A stretch of 64,000 nucleotides of DNA, taken from NCBI GenBank assembly GCA_914767715.1, contig OU612066.1:36678283-36742282 (forward strand), read 5' to 3'. This document shows positions 1-20,563 of this stretch, piece after piece; the first letter of the stretch is position 1, and every line of letters begins with the position of its first letter. A program made the translations under genes and the position numbers. This stretch comes from Membranipora membranacea (lineage: Eukaryota; Bryozoa; Gymnolaemata; Cheilostomatida; Membraniporidae). The notes under the pieces were generated by a model. It was not told the origin of the DNA, ran no database searches, and worked only from the letters and a program-made list of their open reading frames with translations.

Positions 1-418
1 CCTTTGTCCCAAAAAACTGCTTCTCAAAAATTAATCGAACCAATTGTTCGCCATATTTGTCAATTATTGAATAATATATGTCAAAAGCTATAAAAAACCG
101 AGTTAAAAAATAATGAGACAAAAGTTTTGACTAAGTTAATTAAAATTGGTGTCGTTATTATCTTTGAGCATTTATCACATTACAATCGCCCTCATATTTC
201 CTCGCTCAGTACAAATGAAGTAACATTGAGTTTTTATTCATTGGTGTGGGGAAGTCGTGGACCACTTGTCACCACTTGTCACCACTTTTTGGTAAGAATT
301 GATGTGTAGTTTCTGAACCGATGTAGGTTGTGTAACATTGAAAGTCGACTCGCGCATGTTGTCATGTTTTTAAGAGAGGATTATTCGTTATCAGATAAGA
401 ATATGTCTTATTTTACAG

Positions 419-7411
<6,993 letters not shown>

Positions 7412-7978
7412 GTCCAGACCACTCACTCTCTAGTATCAGGACCTAACGGTGTCTGCAGTGTGTCTGTATGAGATTAATCTTTTTCACAGCAGCAATGACA
7501 ATTATATAAAAAAAATGTTGAGATTGATTGCTAACACTTGGACGGTGTGTTGCTGCAGTGTTTTTAGGATATTATTTCAACGGTACAACTCCTAATTCTT
7601 ATGGTAGTCGTTTGATTTTAGCGACAAGCTATTCCAGTAATCTGTGTGGAACCTTTCTTTTTTTTATTTATGAGACGCTTCTATAAATTAGCTGACTTTT
7701 ATCATAACAGTAACAGTATTGCAATAATTATTATCGATAAAATACCTCCCTGACTGCCTGCATCAATATCATGTAATCTCGGTTGTCCCCTCCGCTCAGT
7801 AAATTGGCGGCCAGAGGCAATGTTAGTATTATTTTTTCACTTGTTTTTATGTTCATAATTGGTGTAACTGCTACTGTATGGTTTGTTCAGAATGCCTGTG
7901 AAACAAGTAGACTGTTTGTGTAAATATGATATAGTCTGATGCATGCACTGCTTCTGCTTTCTGTCTAAACTTAAATAA
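7412..7978 (+). terminator. CKAP5 3' UTR with AATAAA polyadenylation signal
   Basis: The stop codon TGA is at 7409-7411. The following AT-rich sequence has no coding look and carries AATAAA at 7973-7978, a plausible poly(A) signal, about 570 bases downstream. The exact cleavage site is unknown. Confidence 0.6.
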
Positions 7979-9701
7979 AAATTGCTCAAAAATTGAGACA
8001 CTAGGCTGTCTCATTCTGATGATGTCAGGTGCTATACCTAGTCATTGTTATCTACGTTGAAATATGTAGTTAACTGATAAAAATTACCGCAAATCGGAAA
8101 TCTCTCTCCCATAATTTCTGCCATTCGGCTAGTTTTCCAGAATTCAATCCACCATCATGTTATGTCATAGGACAACCCTGACTGCTATGATCTCAGGAAC
8201 ACTCTTATCCGCACCACTACTGACTGACACAGAGGTCTCATGGTCTTATGTGGCTTATACTGGTAGTTTAGAAAGATGAGGGATCTCTGTGTTCAAAGTA
8301 TCTGAGGGCTTTGACAGATCTTTGCTGTTGCCTAGGTTTTAGCCAGCACCTGTCCAATCTCCTGAAAGCTGATGTTTTGCAATTCATCCACATTTATGCC
8401 TTCCACAAAAGTCGTCATCTACTGGAACTTGAGTCCATCCATGAATAACAGATAGCCTGCTCAGGCTAAATAAGAGTGTTGTCTCATATTTTGCTAAGTT
8501 GTCTTCCCTTGCAAACCGGTGAATAGTAAACTTAGTTTAAGATTCAAATGTATGATGGGTTCAGGTGTAGAGTCCCATTATCCTTATGACCTTGAGAACA
8601 CTGGCTATGATTATCAAAACAAAATTTTACACTGTTGTAACTTTTCACTGCTAGGATTCTCTAGAAAACCTTACATAATCTGCTTGAATCGTACCAATAT
8701 TCATAGTTTTCTCCCTATTATTGCCTCTTGGATAAGGTGGAGCATCTAGGTTTTTGTTTTGGATCACAAAGCTTAGAAAGGAAAGGGAACATCACTGTAT
8801 TTTCTAAATTCTGGCTACTAACTAATACTAAAAGTAAAAGTGATAGTAAGAATACACACAACTCATTCTTCCAGTCTTCAATCCATGCCTGTCTCTAAGT
8901 AGGCTGTGTTTAGATGCCATTGGTGGTTTCTTCTCCAAAGAAGTAGATGCTTCAGCAGATCTTCCACAGACAAACCCTGGCCTGAAAGAGAGTCACACTG
9001 GACTGATGAATGCAGCTGCAACTCTAGTAACTGCTAGTGACTGAGTGACGGGCACAAAACCTATCATAACTACTGCATTATATACATAATAGGTGAGTAA
9101 TAAGCAATTTCATAATTTTGCTAACTTAAATCTGTAGCCCATGTGCCCCTGGGACATGGGAGTCTGTATTTTGCACGTATGTAGTTCTCTTATCATCCCA
9201 CCAAAACCAGCACTAAGTGAGTTGTGGTTTCGGAGGTTGCCACAGCAGTCCATGTACCGACATGCCTTAGCGGCAAGGCCAATGATCCCGATGCCAGACA
9301 CCACAGGGAGATGTTCTAAATATTAAGCTTGAACTATCAATCACCTCGCATCAAATTCATCCAGGTGACCCTTGTCTATATATTACGCCACATTGTTTCA
9401 TATCTGTAATAGTGTTACTTACTGCGTATGTAACATGACATCAGTCAAGCACAGAGGTAGTCACTCAGACAGTATTCAGACAGCGTGCCACATAGTGATT
9501 CTCCCGCTAATTTTATGAACTGAGATTTAAGGTCATATCAATTTGTAATAAACCAGTCTGTCCAATCAATAGAAATGCCCTTCTGACTCGATCTGATGCT
9601 TTAAAATCTTCTGGCATGTTTTTGTTCTCTTCTTTATTTCAGGGTCAAGTTTTACGATCAGAACCAGCTAGCTCAACACAAGAGGTAACTTCTTTAGGCA
9701 G
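7979..9701. other. Intergenic region and probable PPM1K 5' UTR
   Basis: No coding exon is recognised. A splice-like acceptor (TTTCAG) near 9640 is followed by about 60 bases before the PPM1K start codon, with an in-frame TAG at 9669-9671, so 9643-9701 may be a 5' UTR exon. The rest is unremarkable AT-rich DNA. The open frames at 8519-8749 and 9110-9326 resemble no family I know. Confidence 0.4.
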
Positions 9702-12700
9702 ATGATTTTATTCTCTAAGCTCACATCCCTAGGTGTGCACTTCAAACTGACACAGGCCAGTAGACATATCGGTCGTAGATGTGTCGGTACTATAAACTAT
9801 GATAGAAGTCTGGAGCATGGCCTTCTCATACCTGATATAAACTTAGAGGAGGTCGGAGTATCGTCTGTCATCGGTGCTAGAAAATATCAGGAGGACAGAT
9901 TCGTCGTACAAAGTCTAAAGGATGGCAGTGTTCTGCTGGGTGTGTTTGATGGACACGGCGGCTCTTTAGCTGCGAGTTATACACAAAAACATTTACCTTC
10001 TATATTAGAGAACCTGCTGGATGAGCATAAAGAGAGACCTGACATAGCTGGAATTCTGGAGAACGCATTTCTTGATGTTAGCGCTAATCTCCTCACCTAT
10101 GTGCGCAAGAGTAAAGCCGGTAAGAATTTGTGAGAACCAAAATTTCAAAATTTGATTACGAAAATCACAAACTATAGTATTTCTGTTGACTGCCAATCCT
10201 CACTACAATCATTATCTGCCATCAACATGCTAACACTGTAGATCTGGCCTTCCTGGTTTCTGATGAAGTTGACTGATTGTCATATATTGGTTAACCTCCA
10301 GGCACATACAGGAACTTGTATCATTGTGTACCCTTGTATCACTTTACCTTTTTGTGGACATTTAGCTATTAAAACTCTTGACATTTAAAACAAAAATTAT
10401 AATTTAATATCCGACATTGAAGGTGTTTTTTAAAAGAAGCAAATATGAAAGTTCAGGGTTAACCATTTGTTTTAGGCTCTGAAATCTCAAGTAAGCCAGT
10501 TTGATTTTTCATGAAGAGTGAATGTGTGAGCCTTCGTTAACAGGATACACTCGTTTATATGGCACTGCTGTTGGCCAAAAGCTGTTTGATAATACTGCAA
10601 GTTGTAGCTCCCAATAACCTTAATGTCATAGACATATATAATGCATCAATAACGCCTAGCACTTAGCATCACTGGCCAATGTTTACGCATTCCTATAATT
10701 GAGATTGATAGGACCATAAACATATAAATATTTTTACATATTTATGTAAATCATAAAATTATTTATCTGTCTATGAACAGACTCATTTTATGTTACAGAT
10801 TTTTGAGAATTCAAAATGTGTTGGAATTATTGTATGTTGGAATCAAATATGGCAATCACTGACATGCCTCAATTTGTAAGATGTGCGCTATCAAGATAAA
10901 ACAATAAGCTAATAATAATAGTTATATTATTATGGAAAATCCATGTGTTATAAGTTATACTAGATTGCCTGATGAATCATACATTTCACTAAATCTGTTT
11001 CGTTTTGTTTCGTTAGAAAGTGAGAGATATTCGGGTACGACAGCAGTGGTATGTCTGATTAGTGATAATCTCCACCTGCACACGGCGAGTGTAGGAGACA
11101 GTCGAGCTGTTCTCTGTAGACGAGGGAATGCCCTACCTCTAACAGAAGATCATTGTCCGGCCAGGGAAGACGAGAGGGACAGGATAGAGCAGGAAGGAGG
11201 TATCATCGTCAGTAACAGCATCGGCACACCACTCGTAAGTGTGAACATTCTATTACTCATATTCATATCCGCCTTCCATATGTAAGATGATATAATTTTG
11301 TCACTATGTGATATCACAGTTCCGTAATTAACCAGTATTAACCTGTCCTAACCTGTTATACATACCTTTAATGATGATATTGCAATTAACAAATGTAACC
11401 CATCCTGCTCATTCTGCAACATCACATAATGCGCAATACATTGTAATTTGGCACAATGCCAACGCTGGTTTTTTCCATGACTGAAAAGAAAGAGTAGGAG
11501 AAAGTACCCTCAGTATCAATGATGGCATTTTTGTTAGCGCACTTACTATTCACTTCAAGGTGTTGGTGCCAAAGGAGTTGTGAGTTTTGATCCATAGGGG
11601 AGTATTTTGATTGACTGTTCCAGCCCCCATCACCCATGGGTGTATCTACATCTCGTATACACCGAACAAATCATTATGTACTGTAGGCCACCAATGCTAG
11701 CCTGTACTAAGATAAGATACCAGTATATTATTGATTGATCTAGTTCTGATGTATGTTTCAGGTCAATGGTAGACTAGCCATGACACGCAGCATCGGGGAC
11801 TTTGACTTGAAACCCTACGGGGTTACCGCCAAACCAGAATATTCATATAAACAGGTATGTACTTTCAATGTCTCATTTCAGTGGTAATGATTGAAATTTT
11901 TCAGTGGTTTCATTAAGATTAATCACATAACCTTAATGACATTGACAAGCTAGTATAACTATGAGCTGGGTACATCCTGGGATATTAAATGGCACAGCAG
12001 ATACCAGATTGGTTCTAGAAATCATCAATTAGACTAAATATAACATACCAACTTGAATGAGCATATTTGATAGCACATTAGTTTGAACAACACTGATGAG
12101 AAGTCATAGTTATGTTTTACTAGCTCACTTGCCTTACCCAAAGATGTATAACAATATTTGAGAAAGGGTTAATTGTCGACCCTTTCAACATCTGACTTTT
12201 TTTCTAATTTGATCGATATGATAACTGTAATGTCTGTTCCTTACCTGTCTATAGATTAAACACTCCAGTGACTCCTTCCTGGTCTTAGTATCTGATGGAG
12301 TTACCTTCTCTATGAATAATCAGGAGATTGTAAATCTAATACTCAACTCGGCGTCCTCGACACAAGCTGCTGAACAGGTCAGCTATCAATATTTGTGATT
12401 ATTATATAAATGACATTTAGCTGGTTTCTCGACACTGGTGGCTTTGTGTGAAAAACTGCATTGGCAGTACCGGCAGTCTTCATGTGTTATAATCTAGTGT
12501 GTAGTTGTAAGCTGCTGTAGATCAGATCCCACAAAACATATACCAGTTAATGTCGTGTTCAATTGAGCCAGGTAGGTTGGCGCTATTTCTTTTGCACGCA
12601 ATCGAATATATTTTGAATTTGTCTGCTCAATTGTCTGATGGTAGACAACTCTCGTATTTCCGGACAAAACAATTTTTTATTTATTTACAGGTCACTGATG

Positions 12701-12831
12701 TATCCTCACAGCTACGCTCTGTGGATAACACCACAGCCTTGATTCTTCCTCTCGGAGCCTGGGGAAGGTATGAGCCACCCAGCATTACTATCACCAATGA
12801 GTTTGGTCGCTCGCTAACGTCCAGAGATTAA
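9702..12831 (+). CDS. PPM1K: PPM1K, mitochondrial PP2C-type Ser/Thr phosphatase (5 exons)
   Basis: PPM1K dephosphorylates the E1-alpha subunit of the branched-chain 2-oxoacid dehydrogenase in the mitochondrial matrix and so switches on Leu/Ile/Val breakdown. Exons 9702-10119, 11017-11234, 11762-11854, 12255-12377 and 12691-12831 give 330 residues, somewhat shorter than the human protein. The start is the first Met after an in-frame stop. Residues 1-30 are basic, hydroxylated and free of acid, as expected of a matrix-targeting peptide. PP2C metal-site motifs are all present: EDRF (64-67), VFDGHGG (81-87), SGTTA (145-149), VGDSRA (165-170), RSIGDFDLK (from 221), SDG (256-258) and DNTTA (from 296). 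The tail contains GAWGRYE, very like the PPM1K-specific C-terminus, which separates it from other PP2C proteins. The catalytic core looks intact. Confidence 0.95.
11541..11650 (+). repeat. SINE copy in PPM1K intron 2 (degenerate, tRNA-like family)
   Basis: The segment matches, with many substitutions, the SINE copies at 51171-51306 and 51581-51710. Shared blocks are GTTCCAGCCCCCATCACCC and GGGTGTAT, in the same order as in those copies. It sits in the intron between PPM1K exons 2 and 3. Confidence 0.6.
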
Positions 12832-14097
12832 ACTTTACTCTCAGATTTGTTATTTTTATGACTCTATTTTTGATAGGTGTGAATTAAATCTAAACCCGCA
12901 GTTTAGATTAACTGTCAATTTCTCCAATTTCAAATATTACTTGAGATTCCTCATTGCATAGACAAAACACATAGTATAATGTTTTCAACAGGGGACACCA
13001 CTACCTTCGAACACCTTATTTTTACTGTAAAATTAACTTACAGCCTTCTCACACCTAGATAGACAACAGGACTTTACTTGTTACACTCTGTGTACTGTTA
13101 GCACATGGCAGCTCAAATATTTAGAATCTCAGGATGATGTGGCAAACAGTAACTGGTATCGTGTTTTCTGGGCAGCGCAGTCCTTCAATTTTAATGAGTT
13201 TTAATATTTTATTTCCTATGACTGCCACCTGACCATGAGTATTATTATTGTAATGATTAGACACGATCCTGCTTATCATGTTGGCAGCTCTTTAGTAAGT
13301 GGTATATTTGGATTATTTTTAATGTGTAGAAAAATAAAATGTTGTTTCACCAGACTCTGTATCTATAGTTCAATCTCAAAGCAAGTGAGAAATAGAGCAA
13401 TGTTTACACTATGGCCATAACACTGTTATGATGTATTAAAAAAATGTTTAAAGAGCAATTCTAAATAATGCTTATCGTATTCCAAACCAAACATGGTCTC
13501 TCTGAGTAATTTTCCCAGTTCAGTTAGTTTTTAAGGTGTGTATACTTCTCGAATCTACTCTCTCATGGAGATCGTAGCGTGTTCTGTGATCACAGAATCA
13601 AGCCACTCTCACCATAAATAACAAGCACCTGTAAGAAGTTGTCTTTTCACAGCCATATTCACATATATATTCTGTGTCGACATATTGTGATACCTGTCTC
13701 ACGTTGTCACTAACTGTAAGATTGAGTTTATTAGGGTATGTATAATAACCATGACAGTCAGTAGTTGTGATGTAAACCTCAAAGAAGCCGCTGTATTTTT
13801 ACCATTATTCAGTAAAGACTCTGCAATGGAAAAGAGAGTGTGCTATATAATTATTATCTATTATCATTCATCAGACCCAAATACTGTTCTTACGTTTCGA
13901 TAAGATAGTGTAAGATTAATTAAAACATGACAACATTGATTGAAGAAGTGAGAGGAATATATAATTATGTTTTATTATCACACTCATTGAGCTCGGAGTA
14001 TATCAAACATACAAAATATTATTTGGGATTTTCAGCTACCTTAGAATTCTAGACGCCCGTTTACTCGCAATGAAGCGGCTAAATCAAACTACTATAA
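12832..14097. other. Convergent 3' ends of PPM1K and the two-Ig gene
   Basis: The region between the PPM1K stop and the stop of the minus-strand Ig gene has no recognised coding exon. AATAAA on the plus strand at 13333-13338 could end PPM1K. TTTATT at 13971-13976 is an AATAAA on the minus strand and could end the Ig gene. Confidence 0.45.
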
Positions 14098-17000
14098 TTA
14101 CTTGGTAGTTTTGTTGTTACCTGGTAGTCTAGTTCCTCTCTGATCTTGAGTTACCTCCTCCTCTCTGTCTGAACCTCTACCACTGTTCGGCTCATCTCTG
14201 ATTAGCCTGGTATCCTTCTCACTGACCTTGACCCTGAACTTAGCCTTAGTTTTATTAGTAGATGTACAGTAGTATATACCATTATGCTCTGTCCTTGCTT
14301 TTTCTATGGTGAGATTGGACTGCGCCAGCCCACCATTCACTAGGTTTGTGATCATAATGCCATTACGTATGTTCGAGTCTATCTTTCTTTCATCCTAGAA
14401 AATATGGAGATGGGGATGACATGCAGTGAGATATTCATCAATTTTATAGCTGCATTAGCTCACCAGAATTAATCTGCTGTGAATAATCTGATTATTTCAT
14501 CCAGGTAGAGTAATAATCAATTTTGACCTAATGAGCTAAGTCGGCTGAACTGTTCAACTGGCAATAACTTACCAACATTTAGTGCATGTGAAGTTTGACA
14601 CGATTCTTAAACCCACCAGGGTTCCGATAATTTCAGATGGATTCCAGGGAACACCAATTATAAGTATTCATGCATAACTCTTATTTTGAAAATATCTTTC
14701 AATTATTTAGAGTTGATGTCTAAAGCTTCATGTCATATTAGAAGTTGTCCCTACCTTGAACCACTGTATAAAGTTATGCTGTATAACACGATCTCCATAG
14801 ACTTCTGATTGGCTGGTGCTGTTACACTGTAGGAATATTTGACTGCCTAGGACGATGTTTACATCCAGCTGACCTTCCTGCTGCTGAAGCGGAGGGCCAT
14901 TACCAGTGTCATAATTAACCTCTCGAGCAGTTGTCATCTCAAAAGGCTCCCCTATAAATAATTTAAATATAGGTTAGAAAGAAAAATTCTCCAATTTTGT
15001 GCAACCATGATCGCGTTAAGACATGGCGTACTCTTATGTTAAAACTGTAATTGACGTAGTCAGATTTGGCTTCCGAAGAGAAAAAGAGTATCACTGTGTA
15101 GTATTTAGTTGTTTATCTGCATGTGATGTGATCATTCCCAGTCTCAAGTAGACCGATGAAAAAACTTGGTAAATGGTCACTGCGCATTACCTTTAATGTT
15201 AAGATAAATCTCTCTGGCCAGCAACATAGTCCTTGTTGTGACCCTGCACACATATACGCCCCTATCTTCTCTCTGTACATCCTTGACCAGCAGGTTCCAC
15301 TGTCTATGTCCTCGGGCTTCCCTCTCCACTATGTATTTATCTGTACCCAGAAAGCTGTACTGAGCCGCTGCCAGTGGGAACTGCTGTCCCTTCTTTGTCC
15401 ATGTTATCTATTATAATCAATATGATAAAAATGAAGCTAGTAATATTCATATTCAATCAATGGCTGCAAACTTAATTGGCATATGGAGAAGAATTTAGAC
15501 TGTGGCCCCTTGACCAACATCAGCCAAACCCTTTCAGAGAGGTTGATGTACGACAAATCGATCTTGTTAGGTATACTTTGGGGTGTTACTAGTCTGAGCC
15601 CCCCAGACTTTTGCCCCTCGCCCGACGGCCCCCCGGCCCCCCGGCGAGGGTGTTACCAAATATTCTCGCCTACCCGTTTCCTAGTGCAAGATGGTTTCAC
15701 ATGCTTTTACTATGCAAATTCATGTGAGAAATAAGTGTGTTTGTCTTTTAAGATGAATTCTTTTATCCATGAGGAGAAGGACCGCAATCTATGCACCAAT
15801 ATGAACTTGTCCAAAGACTGATTGTTACGCCTGCCTGCGTGCATTATATTAAAAAATTAATCGGAGGTTTCCAACCTTTATACACATCAAGCCTAGGCTC
15901 TGTAAGATCTTGAGTAGAAAAAGGCGCCTCAGCCCCTCCCCTTCCAAAGCTCAAACCTGAGAACCCCAAAACTGTGCAATCATTCTTTCACACTGCGTAA
16001 ATGTAAATAATCAAATCAATTTTTCATCCTTATGCTATACTGGCCATGGGATGTTAAAATAAAGCAAATCCTCTTACAGTTATATCTTATAGTTAGTCAG
16101 TTTTTGTGTAACAGAGTATTATTTTGCGCAAACAGCAGTTTTGTGTCAGAAATTCGTCGTGATATGATTCCTCCTGCATTTGGACTGAAATTCCCAGAAA
16201 CGCCTCTGTGGCCTTTATTCCCAAAAATGACAGGACGCCACTACCGCAACCTCCTGCACCCACCACACAATATGGTAGCCATACCAATTGAAAACCCACG
16301 GATACTGCCATGCACATGGCCGAAAAAACGATCTGATTTTGCCAGACGCGAAGGCATGGATAACATATTAAATTAATTCTGCCGCAATCCGGATATTATT
16401 GACCTACAAAAGTTTTATTCCATGCCATAAATCCATAACACAGAGGACTCACTTCACATGCATCCTTTTATGTGCAGGAATCTTTGAGGAGATCTGAGTT
16501 AGATTAAACCCAGCGTGGTACTTTAAACTAACCTTTGGGACCAATTACTCAAAATTAAGATAGTAGATCACACAGTTCAGAATATTGTTTCCACCAAGGA
16601 GTGACAGTTTGTTTCAACCATAGTTGAGAAAGCAAACAAGTTTTCAACAGTCCATTCTATGTTGGTCTAACTACAGACCACATGCCACTTAATATTTCCT
16701 CTCATTTGATTCGGTGAGAGTTGTCAAACAAAGCATGAAAAGTTTTCCATAAATTGGAGATATTTCATGCACAAATATATATATATATATAAGTTTTATA
16801 TACTGATCAAGGCATAAATGACTCAAAGGATTTCTCTGGCTATCTCTTATCAGAAGTTCTAGTCTTATATCTCAGCTTTCAGTTGCATTGTGGGATATCA
16901 TATTTTTCCTAACTTGGTTGTCCTCAGAATGGATAATTGCTATTCTTATTTTCTCAGTTATAACGCTTCTAATAGTATCAGTATCACAATTGATTTTATG

Positions 17001-17721
17001 GGGGTTATAGGCAGGTTAGAGATTCACGTTTACCTGTTTATTGCCGAGTTTATTGACCACACAGGGTAGCCTCGCCGTATCACCTCGTGTCACGGTGATA
17101 TTCTTAGGTGTACTCAGATCAAATCCTGGCATGTTAGCCAAGTCTTCAGCTACAATAAACATGGCAAACTAATTAATTATTTATAATCGTTGGTGAGACT
17201 GACATCATATTATTTTATTGTAATTTTGAATTAAGATGGAAGCGCTGTTTCAAAGAAAGTTTTGCAGGATTTGCTGTGAAGGTGGATTCAAAATGCATGA
17301 AGTGACTGTTGCAAATAAAAAACAAAATTAATGTGCTTGCTGAGTGTTTTAACTATAAAAATTAATGATAATCTGGAAGTAAGACAAAACAATATTAACT
17401 ACCCTGAAATAAAACTGGGGTATTTTAAACGTGTCAGCTTTTCTAATGCAGTGACTTGTCAAATAATCCATTTGTTCTGAATTAAAGTGAAAGTGTAATC
17501 GTTGTGTGTTGTGCAGCAACGAATCGCTGAAATATAAGCAAGCTAGACATATAAACTAAAAGTCTCGGGAATTACCGTAGTGGTAGTTCACTAAAATATT
17601 TTAAGAAAAACTATACAGCAGAAATATAAAATTAAATCTACACAGAGACTCCATCGATACTTCAGCCTTACCTACCTCCATATAAGGTACTAAAAGCTGC
17701 AGCTAAGGTTAAACACTCCAT
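14098..17721 (-). CDS. Secreted two-Ig-domain protein, lachesin/IgLON-like (5 exons)
   Basis: Exons read on the minus strand: 17721-17676, 17149-17034, 15407-15191, 14951-14755, 14394-14098. They total 873 bases, 290 residues plus stop. Exon 1 encodes a short hydrophobic signal peptide (MECLTLAAAFSTLYG). Ig1 has GDTARLPC, then ITW, then DRGVYVC. Ig2 has FLQCNSTS, FIQWF and HNGIYYC, giving the Cys/Trp/Cys pattern in both domains. N-glycosylation sequons include NIT, NST, NLT and NKT. The tail of about 35 residues is charged (Arg/Glu/Lys-rich) with no membrane segment or GPI signal, so the product is probably secreted. Ig1 is cut by a phase-0 intron just before the Trp, exactly as in the three-Ig gene at 36-44 kb, which makes the two probable paralogs. 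Ligand and function are unknown; adhesion or recognition is inferred from the family. Confidence 0.85.
15581..15656 (+). repeat. Short GC-rich interspersed repeat with 9-bp direct flanks
   Basis: A C-rich block (AGTCTGAGCCCCCCAGACT start, then CTCGCCCGACGG and CCCCGGCG) lies in an intron of the two-Ig gene. GGGTGTTAC is present on both sides (15581-15589 and 15648-15656). A related copy in the opposite orientation is at 53975-54030. The class is unknown. Confidence 0.5.
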
Positions 17722-20563
17722 GATTTCTCTTAAACAAATCCCCATCAAGAAATGATGCTGCCACTAACTCTTAATAAACTAAATGCTCCAGTAACGAAAG
17801 AGACAGCAGTGTCAGCGAGTACAAATCTGCTGATCTGCGTGACGAAGTCAGCTTTGAGCTGAGAATTTATGATGAAGTTGTGAAAGTCCCTCTCGGGAAT
17901 CATCCAGATGTTCAGGTCGTCGGGCGCTGTCTGTCTTTACCACATTTAAACGCTGTCGATATGCAAAGGCACTGTACTCGTTACACTGTTGTTTATTAAT
18001 AGGCTGAGAAGTCTTAGTGTGTAGCTTATGAATAAATAATGTACTGTTGTTCTATGATATATCATTAGAAGGGCAGCATGTTTAGCCTTAATTTTTAAAA
18101 TTACTCTGTAACATAGTACTTTCAGTTTGAGATCTAAGGCTACTAATGAACAGTGTTATGTATGTAGATTAGCCTGAGAGGGTGTCTAAGCTAATGTCTT
18201 AAGATGTTGACCCCTCTCACTTTTGTTTGGAGAAAAAACAACAGGCGCTTGAAGCAGCTGCTAAGCAGAGTAAATTATACCACCTCGGCTGTCGCTTATG
18301 GATCATTATTACTGCTTAGGAATAATTCTCCCCTAATTACATCCTTCTAGGCAGCCTTAAGTATTGGTGACATCAAAAGCTGTTATTACCGATCATCAGT
18401 GGTGTATTGATCAGGCACAGAATAATAATGAGCTGCCTGAGACACAACGCTCCATACCCTAGATTTATAATATGCTCTTTAGTTACTAATAACATCAATA
18501 ACTCCAGGGTGGTCTGACAAGCTGTCGCAGGTGACAGGATGACGCAATGAACAGTTACTACCACCCTAGCAATCTAAGAGCTATGTAAATGGAGTCACAT
18601 AATTAATAGCATCCCTCGTTGAAGAAGATTTATTTTGTCAAAAAGTCATAGAGCCTGGATAGCAGGTTTACCCTATTAACTTAAATTTGTTTTTTGTGTA
18701 TGTATGATAGAATCAGTAGGCATGCTCAAATTCTGTTATTGAATGATTTCGCTACGCCAAGCCTTAACAAGCTAAATGACCTACTTTAAAAAGTGAAAGT
18801 GAAATGTAACTATCGTTTAATTCGAAAATTATACATGTGTTAGCAGCAGCAGTTGGCACACCAAAAATGTTACAGCGTAGTACCGGCATCGTGAAACATT
18901 TGTTGTTTATTCCTAATTATTTCAATAGTAATTTCTATTATTTATAAGAGCAGCCGCTCTATCATTGATGTGTGAGTCTTTACGATAATTTGTCATTAAA
19001 ACAAGAACAGCGTTATGTGTTTTCTCTTCAGTATGCAGTTATTAATTAACTAACCGAAGCTTTCATCCATAAGTGTTTCTATCGAATAAGTAATTAAATG
19101 TGATCAGGTGCTTTGCAATTCTTTTCAGTTAATGACTGGTATGCATTTTACTAAATGTGGGATTGTGTCTTCTCAGGAGTTATGCTACATATTCATTTTC
19201 AGTCAGATCTTGTGCCCTCTACTGAATTACATGATTCCCTATCATCTCACTACTTTGATAATAGAAGCTTAGAGTCATGGTTTCTACAAATATTTTGAGT
19301 TTGATTGAGTGAATTCAAATCAATTAAGTTTTATATCTAAGGCATTTTAGGGTTATTGGCGGTTTATGGTTGATCTGATAGTAAGTTGATTGAATCTTAA
19401 TATGAGAACCCCTCAATGAAACGTGATCTGCTAATCATGTTTTTGTAATTGAGTTCAACCTGGTTAAACTATCAGATAAAATCAACTTCACTAGAGTCAT
19501 CTTCTCTTTCTCCAAGTGGGCATAACCCTTAGTTTTTCTTCTGCAATCTTTCCCCATATCATTAGAGAGGTTGGAAAACTCCCTTGTATCATTCTTATTT
19601 AAACCAGATATTTTTCTAAATAGGGAACACGACTGCTTCCTGCCAAAAGAGAACTCCCTATAGATGGTCTATTTATTTTGAAGTTATTACCGCATGGTTC
19701 ATCATTTCATATAGGACAAAATTCTGGGACTATGCATATCAACAATGAATAACTAAAGTTTGAAGGGTTGTGGTATTATGCACAAGCCTTCGTTACAAAA
19801 ATTCAATTTGGCTGTAAAGATAACCTTAGCATTCAAAACAATAGCCACCTGCATCCGTGTTACAACAGTTTCAAAATTTTGGAGTCGCTCCCATCTGCAT
19901 AGCTCGAGGAGGAGCATCAACAGCATTTCCAACTTGCGATAATCATCCTAACCCCAAATCCCATGACTGCATTAATATTCGAGGATTGCAGATTTTACAG
20001 CGATTAGTTTACATGCACTGTAACATGCAGAGCAAGTTACACCTGTACTATTCCAAAACTGTGCGTATGGTTCCAAAACTTTACAATTATTATTGTAAAA
20101 TGTCTGTCCTATCAATTTTTCATGTGTAAAGTGTACAGGTATATTCTGTGATCAATCGTCGGTGACGCCACATCTTCAATAGCCACATAAGTTTATGTAA
20201 ACCTCGGGAGGATAAAATGTAAGGACATCTGGCCTCGCTTATGTAATCGGTGTAACTGCCTGTCCTACATTCTAAGGCTTTATATCTTTGTGCTTTCCTT
20301 AACCAATTTCAAAGTTTTCTGATGGCAACTCGATACTGTATGATATGACCTTTGTCTGATGTAGGTCATTGTGCAAGTGTCAAGATCTGATCTTTTGCCA
20401 ACATCCAGTATTATAAGACTTGAGTACAACTCAAGAGACAAACTACCTTTTTTGAGTTTTATATGCGATTTTTCAACTATTGCAGCTCAGACTCCGTTTT
20501 AGTTTGTTTTTCCATTTATGTGCAGTACATTCGATGCTATTGTCCTATTTCAATAAACAAACT
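17722..20563. other. Intergenic, no recognised gene
   Basis: AT-rich sequence between the start of the two-Ig gene and the FN2 exon. Two overlapping plus-strand open frames at 19760-20129 show no domain, splice context or family resemblance that I recognise. The promoter of the two-Ig gene should be near 17.75 kb, but no defined element was seen. Confidence 0.35.

Noticed and set aside
15156-15416. 86-codon plus-strand open frame
   Set aside because: Shadow of exon 3 of the minus-strand two-Ig gene.
16032-16376. 114-codon plus-strand open frame in an intron of the two-Ig gene
   Set aside because: Lies antisense within a well-supported intron; composition and sequence show no known domain.
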